From Candidatus Sericytochromatia bacterium (lineage in GTDB: Bacteria > Cyanobacteriota > Sericytochromatia > UBA7694), in NCBI GenBank assembly GCA_913773825.1, contig CAJYHH010000422.1, positions 1 to 10,706 on the forward strand: a stretch of DNA of 10,706 nucleotides, written 5' to 3'. Each line of letters starts with the position of its first letter. Position 1 is the stretch's first letter. A program made the translations under genes and the position numbers. Shown in pieces: positions 1 to 5,999 of this stretch. Under the pieces are notes generated by a model. It was not told the DNA's origin, ran no database searches, and saw only the letters and a program-made list of their open reading frames with translations.

Positions 1-2365
1 CATGGCCCGCTTTATCCGTAAAGGTGGTTTCGCGCTCTGTGTATTTTACGCCAATTTCGCGGCCATGAGCCCATTCAAACTTGCCGCCAATGGCTAACTG
101 ACGCTCAACGCCCGTTGCACCGTCACCGTAATGTTTGGTTGAGGTTTCTTTTTTACCGGTTAACTGTACTTCTGAATGATGACCCGTATGGGCTGTCATG
201 CTGACTTTGCCTGATGTAATCGTCCCGGTAAAACCTTTGCCAGCAATGATATTTTTCATTTCCTGGATTTTGGCACGAGCCTGATCCATATTGCCGTCCG
301 TAATCGCAACCGCGCCATCAGCAAAGTTTTGCATAAACTTCTGGGCATCTTCAGCCGTCGGGAAGGCCAGGCCGGCCTGTAAAGATGCTTTAAATTCAGC
401 GTCAAGCTCTAAAAAGTGGCCAATGCTGGCGTGGGCTTCAGCCATGACACCCACATTGACGCTCATCTGTAATTCACGGTTGGGGTCACCTGCCAGGATT
501 TTTTCGACTTTAAATCCAGCGGTAATTCCAGCACCAATCCCGATATATTTATTGCCCGCCCCAACAGTGACATCTAAATTAGCCGCAACATGGCTGCCAT
601 AGGCCAGATAATAACCCTGGCTAAATTTATTAATCAGCTCAAAGCTTTTGCTGGATTGTTTTTCAACCGCTGATTTATCTGATTTGGCGTCTTTGATCAT
701 ATCGTCAAGATTGCCGATATAACCTTGAATATCCCCTGCGTTGCGGGTTGCGCTCCCAGCAAAGGTGCTGACACTTTCGTCAAATTGAGTCAGAGCCCGT
801 AGTTCACGCGGGTCAATGGTGCCTTCTGCAACCATTGGCTGCATGGCGGCGATAATCCGGCTGCGCACCGCAGTCAGCTCCTGAATTTTATCTTTGACGT
901 TATCGCCGTTGAGCTGAGACTTAAGGGTTTTAAGCGTTTCAAGCTCTTTGCCAAGCAGCTCAATTGCTTTAGGGTTAGCAGTTGGGCTGGCTTTGTAAGT
1001 GTTTAAAAGCTGATTGACTGAATTACTCATGTCATCAGTGGTCTGACGGGTCATTTCTAACACTTTACCCAAGCCACCTTTGGCTGCTTGCAGATACAGC
1101 GGGGCATTGGCGTCATTGGCCATTTTTTCGGCACCCTGGGCCATGCCGGTTGCCCATTTATTAAGATGTTCAAGAGTCTGACAGCCGCGGCTGAGCGTGC
1201 TTTGGGCAGACTGAATCGCCAACATACGCTTATCAAATTCATTGACGATCACGCCAAATTCTTTGGCTTTTTGGAGCGTATGGACTTTGGTGCTGGCGAG
1301 CTGGCTTTGCTGACCTGTGAGCTGCTGTAGACGCGAAACGCTGGTCTGCAGACTGGCTTTAAGTGAGTTCAGGGTTTCGTCTTTGGCCGGGTCTTCACCG
1401 CGAGATGTGACTTCGCCTGTTCGTTTATCAATTTCTGCGCCGAGTTCGGTGATCTGGCTTTCGAGAATACCCTGAGCGCGATTGAGGTTGCCAAGCTGGC
1501 GGTCTGTTTCGCGAATGGTGCTGTTGATGCGGGTAAAGGATGCGCCACCTTGAACACCTTTGGCACCCTGGGTGCGCATTTGTTCACTATTCAGGCCGCT
1601 TTCACCTACCGACAAATTGGCATCATTAACCGCTGCATGGCTGGTGTCCATCAGGGTGCCAAAATTTTCATTCAGGCCTGAATAATTATTGGGCTGAGTT
1701 AAAGCACTTTCGTTTAAGCGATAACGCGGCGGAATCTGACTGGCGTCAGGCTGGCCGTCTAAAATCTGGGATGCTCCTGCAATAATGCCTTTTAAACGGG
1801 TAATGTCATTATTTGTCAGAACGTTGAGACGTTTATTGGAAATATCTTTAAGCAGTTTATCGAGATAAGCTTGATCGTCAGGCTTTACCAGCCCCATCCG
1901 GGTTAGCATGCCGGTGTCTTGAAGCAGGATTTTGCCAGCGGTAAAGCGATCGTTTTTAAAGCTATTGGCCTGGGCTGCATCAAGTGTAAGAACTCGGCGG
2001 GCATCGCTGGCGGTTTCGACGCGATCTAAGAGTTTATCGCGCTGAAACGTTGTGCCCGACAGGCTCTGGCGCATCACGCGTTCAATTTTTTGATTAACAG
2101 TATCCTTAAAGTTGGCCGTTTTGCCAAACACAATGCCCTGTGCGGCTTCAAAATCACCGTCTTTAAATTTAACTGTGCCGTCAGTGGAGGCTGTCAGTTC
2201 CTGAACGACTTCATCAATCAGCTTTTGTTCTTCAGCTGAGGCGGTCCCGTCGCCGCCGATGGCCTGAACAACTTGCTCAGGCGTCTTTGCTTTTTTAAGC
2301 GCGTCTTTTTGCTGGGCAGAAAGTTGATATTGGCTCAGATCAATTCTGCCGTCGATAGCTACCAT
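1..2365 (-). CDS. Very large unrecognised protein, N-terminal 788 residues (partial at left edge)
   Basis: I do not recognise the family. The frame reads without a stop from the ATG at 2365 down to the left edge, so only the N-terminal 788 codons are present. The start is well supported: GGAGGC lies 6 nt upstream of an ATG beginning MVAIDGRIDLSQYQLS. There is no signal peptide. Residues 1-270 are mixed and polar. About 277-400 and 465-490 are rich in Q, L, E, K and S with heptad-like spacing (for example DRQLGNLNRAQGILESQITEL), suggesting coiled coil. About 585-670 and 713-788 are rich in glycine and alternate polar and hydrophobic residues (DVTVGAGNKYIGIGAGITAG), suggesting amphipathic beta strands. 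Only one cysteine is visible. A long-coil-plus-glycine-rich layout recalls large effectors, pore-forming or surface proteins, but that is inference. The reading frame is certain; the function is unknown. Confidence 0.88.
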   Translation of the reverse strand, partial: MVAIDGRIDLSQYQLSAQQKDALKKAKTPEQVVQAIGGDGTASAEEQKLIDEVVQELTASTDGTVKFKDGDFEAAQGIVFGKTANFKDTVNQKIERVMRQSLSGTTFQRDKLLDRVETASDARRVLTLDAAQANSFKNDRFTAGKILLQDTGMLTRMGLVKPDDQAYLDKLLKDISNKRLNVLTNNDITRLKGIIAGASQILDGQPDASQIPPRYRLNESALTQPNNYSGLNENFGTLMDTSHAAVNDANLSVGESGLNSEQMRTQGAKGVQGGASFTRINSTIRETDRQLGNLNRAQGILESQITELGAEIDKRTGEVTSRGEDPAKDETLNSLKASLQTSVSRLQQLTGQQSQLASTKVHTLQKAKEFGVIVNEFDKRMLAIQSAQSTLSRGCQTLEHLNKWATGMAQGAEKMANDANAPLYLQAAKGGLGKVLEMTRQTTDDMSNSVNQLLNTYKASPTANPKAIELLGKELETLKTLKSQLNGDNVKDKIQELTAVRSRIIAAMQPMVAEGTIDPRELRALTQFDESVSTFAGSATRNAGDIQGYIGNLDDMIKDAKSDKSAVEKQSSKSFELINKFSQGYYLAYGSHVAANLDVTVGAGNKYIGIGAGITAGFKVEKILAGDPNRELQMSVNVGVMAEAHASIGHFLELDAEFKASLQAGLAFPTAEDAQKFMQNFADGAVAITDGNMDQARAKIQEMKNIIAGKGFTGTITSGKVSMTAHTGHHSEVQLTGKKETSTKHYGDGATGVERQLAIGGKFEWAHGREIGVKYTERETTFTDKAGH

Positions 2366-2371
2366 AAGAAT

Positions 2372-2377
2372 GCCTCC
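2372..2377 (-). promoter_or_regulatory. Shine-Dalgarno site fixing the start of the large edge gene
   Basis: Read on the minus strand this is GGAGGC, 6 nt before the ATG at 2365. It is one of the best ribosome binding sites in the window and sets the start of the large protein. Confidence 0.8.
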
Positions 2378-2386
2378 GAAATCTTA

Positions 2387-2400
2387 ACCTGTTTACAGGT
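2387..2400. repeat. Palindrome ACCTGT-TT-ACAGGT in the 5' leader of the edge gene
   Basis: Two perfect 6-bp arms flank a 2-bp centre, ending 10 nt upstream of the Shine-Dalgarno site of the large minus-strand gene. It may be an operator or a small mRNA hairpin. The arms equal the outer arms of the Vibrio fischeri lux box (ACCTGT...ACAGGT), but that element is 20 bp long and this one is 14, so a LuxR-type site is not claimed. Confidence 0.5.
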
Positions 2401-2449
2401 CGCAAGCGTCAAATTCAGCGTAAAGCTACGATTGGGGAATGTTAAAACT

Positions 2450-2477
2450 ATCATACCCTGAAATTTCAGAACTTAAA
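2450..2477 (-). promoter_or_regulatory. Candidate sigma70-type promoter of the edge gene, with a palindrome in the spacer
   Basis: On the minus strand a good -10 hexamer, TATGAT (2455-2450), is preceded after 16 nt by a weak -35, TTTAAG (2477-2472). Between them lies the perfect 12-bp palindrome CTGAAATTTCAG (2458-2469), a position typical of repressor operators. The predicted transcript would have a leader of roughly 75-80 nt containing the palindrome at 2387-2400. The -35 is poor, so this is tentative. Confidence 0.35.
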
Positions 2478-2496
2478 CGCTTTAGCGCGTTTTAAG
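2472..2496. repeat. Inverted repeat with one bulge
   Basis: CTTAAACGC at 2472-2480 pairs with GCGTTTTAAG at 2487-2496, leaving one bulged base and a 6-nt loop. It abuts the palindrome at 2458-2469 and overlaps the proposed -35 of the minus-strand gene. It is not followed by a clean T-run on either strand, so it is not an obvious intrinsic terminator. Confidence 0.4.
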
Positions 2497-2560
2497 GGTT
2501 TTGGGGCTGATTTGCGCATGCTTGTTCTGCGCCTGGTAGATTCAGACAGATCCTTCTCTC

Positions 2561-2598
2561 CTACTTGTGGCCTATTATGGCCTATTATGGCCTACTTG
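2561..2598. repeat. 10-bp tandem repeat bracketed by CTACTTG
   Basis: The decamer CCTATTATGG occurs twice in a row (2571-2580 and 2581-2590) and is followed by a further CCTA. The array is bracketed by CTACTTG at 2561-2567 and 2592-2598. It lies 50-85 bp upstream of the isochorismate synthase start. Each unit contains TATTAT, which resembles a -10 hexamer, but no convincing -35 sits at the right distance. It may be a regulatory or slippage-prone repeat. Confidence 0.55.
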
Positions 2599-2647
2599 AG
2601 CTGATACACTCCCTGATGGCAGGGATTCCGGGGTATCCTGAAGCTGC

Positions 2648-3982
2648 ATGAAACCGATAACTGATACTTTGGCTGACACCGCTGCGCTTGAATCTCAATT
2701 TGCAGTGGAGTTGGCGCATGCGCCAGACGCGTCGATGGTTCAGTTACAAGTACAGCTAAACGAAACGGTTGATCCGCTATCCTGGCTGCAGGGCCAGACC
2801 GAAACCCAGCAGTGGTTCTGGACCAGTCGCAAGCGGGTTTTTCAGATGGCTGCGCTGGGTTCGGTTCGCAGCTGGTCAGATCTAAAAGTTCTGGAACAGG
2901 ATCTAAAAGGACTGGACCCTGCTTTACGTTGTTATGGTGGCTGGCGCTTTGAAAATTCTGAACCCCAAATGCCTTGGCTGGACTGGCCCGCCAGTCGCTT
3001 TATTCTGCCCCGTTGGGAATTACGTTTAGAGCAGTCCGCACAAGGCTTACAAACGCGTTTATGTCTCAATCTGGTCGGTGATCGCGCCAGTTGGCGCTCT
3101 CAGCTATCAGATGCCCTTACGATGTTGCGCAATCCGGCTCCTTTGCCTGGACATTTACCCCGTTTAGGTCAGCTTAATCATCAGCCTGAATATTATCAGT
3201 GGGCCCAACAGATCCAACACGCCAAAGCCCTATTTGCCAGTGGTGAATTCCGTAAGCTGGTTTTAAGCCGCTGCAGTCGGGCGTCTTTACCTGAATTGCC
3301 TTTGCTGTTGATGCAGCGCTTATTAGCCCAGGGGCGCGAAGCGTATCATTTTTGGCTAAGGCCTGATCCGGATCAGATTTTATGGGGTGCTTCACCAGAA
3401 CGATTATATTCCCGTGTTGGCACAACGCTTTGGACAGAAGCTTTAGCCGGTACCCGACCGCGGCCGCAAGACCCGGTCAAACAAGAAATCCTGCGCCAGG
3501 AACTGCTGCATTCACATAAAGAGTCTGAAGAAAACGAACGGGTCCGTGAGCATTTAGAAGCCGCTTTGCAGGCCATTAGCGTATCGGTCAGAGCTGAACC
3601 CCGGCGCGTGATTCCCGCTGGGCCGGTCCAGCATCTGTATCGCTGTTTAAACGCTGAGCTTAAACCTGGAATCAGCGATTATCAGCTGGCTCAGGCCTTA
3701 CATCCCACCCCTGCTGTGAGCGGTTTTCCTTCTCAGCTGGCGCGGCAGCGAATGCGCAGTATCGAAAAGCATGATCGAGGCTGGTATAGCGGAGCCTTGG
3801 GCTGGATCTCACCTGAACGCTCTGAATGGGCTGTTATTTTGCGTTGTGCGCTCTGGCAGCGTGAACAGATTCATTTTTATACCGGAGCTGGGATTATGCC
3901 CGAATCTGATCCCCAGGCTGAATGGCAGGAGTTAGACGTTAAGCTGGCTAGCTTGTTGAGTCTATTTAGCGAACAGGATTAG
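2648..3982 (+). CDS. menF: Isochorismate synthase (MenF/EntC type)
   Basis: Converts chorismate to isochorismate in the cytoplasm, the first committed step to menaquinone or to catechol siderophores. At 444 aa it is close to E. coli MenF. The chorismate-binding domain fills about 180-440: K203 in FRKLVLSR (the lysine base typical of isochorismate and salicylate synthases), WGASPERL 246-253, TEALAGTRPR 263-272 with the acid E264, the charged segment SHKESEENERV, LHPTPAVSGFP 351-361, DRGWYSGALGW 376-386, and YTGAGIMPESDP...EWQELD 411-430 with metal-ligand glutamates. DRGWYSG resembles MenF while LHPTPAVSGFP resembles EntC/DhbC, so the end product is not settled by sequence. An in-frame TGA at 2639 fixes the ATG as the earliest start; the Shine-Dalgarno is weak. 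No other men or ent gene is in the window. The gene converges with the AEC gene, 18 nt apart. Confidence 0.9.
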   Translation: MKPITDTLADTAALESQFAVELAHAPDASMVQLQVQLNETVDPLSWLQGQTETQQWFWTSRKRVFQMAALGSVRSWSDLKVLEQDLKGLDPALRCYGGWRFENSEPQMPWLDWPASRFILPRWELRLEQSAQGLQTRLCLNLVGDRASWRSQLSDALTMLRNPAPLPGHLPRLGQLNHQPEYYQWAQQIQHAKALFASGEFRKLVLSRCSRASLPELPLLLMQRLLAQGREAYHFWLRPDPDQILWGASPERLYSRVGTTLWTEALAGTRPRPQDPVKQEILRQELLHSHKESEENERVREHLEAALQAISVSVRAEPRRVIPAGPVQHLYRCLNAELKPGISDYQLAQALHPTPAVSGFPSQLARQRMRSIEKHDRGWYSGALGWISPERSEWAVILRCALWQREQIHFYTGAGIMPESDPQAEWQELDVKLASLLSLFSEQD

Positions 3983-4000
3983 CTCTTTAAACGCTTGTGT

Positions 4001-4918
4001 CTAGCCAAACGCCTTGAGCAGGGCATGAAGACCTGAGACCGTCAGCAATGAGAGCGGAATGCCAATGCCCAGCATCAGACTGGCCAGTTTAGGCTGGAGC
4101 TGATAACTGTTCGCCACAATAGCCGCTGTAATCATCGGGCCCATTCCGGCTTCTAAAATACAGACTTCTACCATCTCTCCACTTAGGCCTAAGCCACCTA
4201 TATAAATCAAGGCAATGAGCATCGGCGCCAAAAAGAGTTTATAACCCAGACCTGCAATTAAAGGCTTGAACAGGGTTTTGTCTAATTCAAAACTCAGCTG
4301 AAGTCCAACTGCAAATAAGGCCAGCGGACTTAAGGTCTGACCCAGTAGTGTGAGGGCTTGAGCAAGTTGCCCTGTGGGCTGCCAATCCAGCAATTGGCAG
4401 AGAATCGCCAGTAAAAAAGCCAAAAAAGGGGGAAAGCCCAGCACGCGTTTAAACAGCTGTTGTCGGGTGATTTTTTCACCAGCATGAGCTGCAGCTGTAA
4501 TCAGACCAAATGTTCCTAAAACTAAAAAACTACCGGGCTGATCAATTAAAACGGCTGTGTGGAGACCACTTTCACCATAAAAGTGCCTGATGAGCGGAAA
4601 ACCCACAAACGATGTATTTCCCAAACCCGCCAATAAAATCAGACAGCCTTGAGTTTGGCGGTTTAATTTAAGCACGGGCTGCAAAAGTCTGACCCAGATA
4701 AAAGCCAGACCAAATAGCAGCCAGGCTACACTAATCGGAGCTAATAAACTGATACTGGGCTTTAGGCGAGTGAGGTAAACCAAGGTTAAAGCAGGGATGG
4801 CCATCCAGAGAATCCAGCGATTGAGCCATGGCAAAACGGCTGTGGCCAGATCTGGCCACTGGCGTTGAACCAAAACACCTGACAGTAATAAACCCAATAA
4901 TAAGCCAAATCCCGCCAT
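4001..4918 (-). CDS. AEC-family (auxin efflux carrier-like) membrane transporter
   Basis: A 305-aa inner-membrane permease of the AEC family, which includes bacterial malate permeases and plant auxin carriers; the substrate cannot be read from sequence. About ten hydrophobic segments are visible, at roughly 4-18, 33-50, 57-78, 91-110, 118-142, 160-178, 186-208, 218-242, 251-270 and 279-300, the usual number. Family-like motifs are GNTSFVGFPLI (100-110), LSPLALFAVGLQL (196-208) and EAGMGPMITAAIVANSY (256-272). The start ATG has GGA 9 nt upstream. It lies 36 nt downstream of the HD-phosphohydrolase gene on the same strand, so the two are probably co-transcribed. The 3' end faces the isochorismate synthase gene with only 18 nt between and no terminator hairpin that I can see. 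Confidence 0.87.
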   Translation of the reverse strand: MAGFGLLLGLLLSGVLVQRQWPDLATAVLPWLNRWILWMAIPALTLVYLTRLKPSISLLAPISVAWLLFGLAFIWVRLLQPVLKLNRQTQGCLILLAGLGNTSFVGFPLIRHFYGESGLHTAVLIDQPGSFLVLGTFGLITAAAHAGEKITRQQLFKRVLGFPPFLAFLLAILCQLLDWQPTGQLAQALTLLGQTLSPLALFAVGLQLSFELDKTLFKPLIAGLGYKLFLAPMLIALIYIGGLGLSGEMVEVCILEAGMGPMITAAIVANSYQLQPKLASLMLGIGIPLSLLTVSGLHALLKAFG

Positions 4919-4954
4919 CAGGCTGATTCCGTCATGTTGATCTGCATCAGTTGA

Positions 4955-5650
4955 TTAATCAAGCCCCAGCGCTTCTTCTGCGCTGAGTCGACGCAATTCG
5001 TTTAGCAAATTATGGCGCGCCTGTCGCTCATGGCTGCGTCGAAAAGCCGGAGTCTGGTAGAGATATTCAGCCTGGAGCATTTGACGCAGTAGCTTGCTAC
5101 GGCCATTGCGATAGATCAGCTCTGGAATCAAACGATATTCTTTGCGGATTTGTTCGGCATAGCGGAGATACACGTTTTCTTCTGCACCCAGGATACTCAG
5201 GTCAAAGTCTAAAAACCAAAGCAGATCGGGATCTTGACTTTGAAGCGGGCCCATATGATCAGCTGTTTGACGGATCATCAGCGCGACTTTGTCACAGGCT
5301 GCTGTTGCAAGTCCCATTGCGCTGAGCTGTTTGTGAGCCAAGGCAGCAGAACGGGTTTCATTATCTTTGCGCAAAGTTGAATAGATCGCATCGTGATACC
5401 AGATCGTCAAGGCCACTAATTCAGGTTCATGCAGCTCCATGCGATAGGCTTCAAGCCAGCCCAATAAAGACTGAAGATGTGCAAGATTATGGTAATGACG
5501 AGCAGACTCAGAATAATTTTTGACCAGAGAATCAAAAACTGAATCAGTGGCGTCAGAGTTGATACCCAGCTGATTTAGAGTCTGATGCCAATGAGATTTT
5601 AACTGTGTCTGAGAAATCGGGTTGTGTAATGGGGGTTGAGTCATAATCAC
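4955..5650 (-). CDS. HD-superfamily metal-dependent phosphohydrolase (COG4339-like)
   Basis: A 231-aa cytoplasmic protein of the small HD-domain family COG4339; the natural substrate is unknown. Visible motifs are RHYHNLAHL (51-59), with metal-ligand histidines, the WYHDAIY segment (84-90) carrying the HD pair at 86-87, NETRSAALA (97-105), IRQTADH (126-132), LDFDLSILGA (147-156) and the C-terminal pattern LYQTPAF...ERQARHNLLNEL. All the expected metal-ligand positions appear present, so it should be active. Two starts compete: a GTG at 5650 with GGAG 5 nt upstream, chosen here, and an ATG two codons later with the same GGAG 11 nt away; the protein differs by only two residues. It is the first gene of a likely operon with the AEC permease, and the intergenic region upstream is shared with the divergent LpxB-like gene. 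Confidence 0.85.
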   Translation of the reverse strand: MIMTQPPLHNPISQTQLKSHWHQTLNQLGINSDATDSVFDSLVKNYSESARHYHNLAHLQSLLGWLEAYRMELHEPELVALTIWYHDAIYSTLRKDNETRSAALAHKQLSAMGLATAACDKVALMIRQTADHMGPLQSQDPDLLWFLDFDLSILGAEENVYLRYAEQIRKEYRLIPELIYRNGRSKLLRQMLQAEYLYQTPAFRRSHERQARHNLLNELRRLSAEEALGLD

Positions 5651-5655
5651 GCCTG

Positions 5656-5659
5656 CTCC
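5656..5659 (-). promoter_or_regulatory. Shine-Dalgarno site of the HD-phosphohydrolase gene
   Basis: GGAG on the minus strand lies 5 nt before the GTG at 5650 and 11 nt before the alternative ATG at 5644. The spacing mildly favours the GTG start. Confidence 0.5.
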
Positions 5660-5697
5660 GGCTTCTGACTATTTCGAGAGCGTCTGCTAACGTCTGC

Positions 5698-5703
5698 ATC
5701 ATA
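5698..5703 (-). promoter_or_regulatory. Candidate -10 element of the HD-phosphohydrolase/AEC operon
   Basis: TATGAT on the minus strand, within GGTATGAT, lies about 48 nt upstream of the GTG start. No good -35 is found at 16-18 nt. The same octamer GGTATGAT forms the proposed -10 of the large edge gene at 2450-2457. Confidence 0.3.
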
Positions 5704-5809
5704 CCGGATGATGACAAGGGCCTGCCAGTTGACTGAGTTAGACAGTTGTAAATTGCCTGCAGGCTTGAGCTCGAAGTTTTAGAAGCGTCCTGATTTGATT
5801 AAAAATCGC

Positions 5810-5840
5810 TGAATCATGTCTCTGAATCATGTCTCTGAAT
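5810..5840. repeat. 13-bp tandem direct repeat (TGAATCATGTCTC)
   Basis: TGAATCATGTCTC occurs exactly twice in succession (5810-5822 and 5823-5835), followed by a partial third copy TGAAT (5836-5840). The inner core AATCATGT recurs at about 5855-5862. The array sits between two copies of GATTTGATTAAA in a divergent promoter region, so it may be a repeated protein-binding site or a slippage product. Confidence 0.6.
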
Positions 5841-5987
5841 GATCACAATGTAACCCAATCATGTTGTATTTATAGCTGATTAAACAGAACCAGCTAGATT
5901 TGATTAAATTTCTGTAAGTCGTAGGATTAAGGGAGCAGTTTTTGTTACCATATGTAGGCAAGTTGGGTGTCTTGATCACAATCACCT

Positions 5988-5991
5988 GGAG
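5988..5991 (+). promoter_or_regulatory. Shine-Dalgarno site that selects the TTG start of the LpxB-like gene
   Basis: GGAG is 8 nt before the TTG at 6000, ideal spacing, and no in-frame ATG is nearby. The ATG at 5992 touches the GGAG and is in another frame, giving only nine codons (MRAWISTSS) before a stop. The TTG start is therefore preferred. Confidence 0.6.
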
Positions 5992-5999
5992 ATGCGCGC

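Larger units (their letters stand above)
5651..5999. other. Intergenic region between divergent genes, with short repeats
   Basis: No gene is seen in these 349 bases. They separate the minus-strand HD/AEC operon from the plus-strand LpxB-like gene and so should hold both promoters. Contents: a 10-bp palindrome GCCTGCAGGC at 5755-5764; an exact 12-bp repeat GATTTGATTAAA at 5792-5803 and 5897-5908; the 13-bp tandem repeat at 5810-5840; and a further AATCATGT at about 5855. The right half is clearly AT-richer than the flanking genes. No tRNA, DnaA-box cluster or clear riboswitch fold was recognised. Confidence 0.6.

Noticed and set aside
291..602. Plus-strand open frame of 103 codons inside the large edge gene
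   Set aside because: It lies opposite a continuous minus-strand coding frame with a strong start, has no ribosome site and no recognisable domain; it is antisense shadow.
1057..1587. Several short open frames on both strands inside the large edge gene
   Set aside because: All are in other frames of the continuous 788-codon coding region and show no family features.
2387..2400. LexA-type SOS box
   Set aside because: The E. coli LexA consensus CTGT-N8-ACAG needs 8 bp between half-sites; here CTGT and ACAG are separated by only 2 bp.
3174..3576. Two minus-strand open frames within the isochorismate synthase gene
   Set aside because: Conserved catalytic motifs of the plus-strand protein run through this stretch; the antisense translations are low-complexity and featureless.
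5810..5840. Possible CRISPR array
   Set aside because: The 13-bp units are directly adjacent with no spacers and no cas genes are near; it is a simple tandem repeat.
5651..5999. Replication origin or phage attachment site
   Set aside because: No cluster of DnaA boxes, no dnaA/dnaN, no integrase and no tRNA are seen; short AT-rich repeats alone are not enough.
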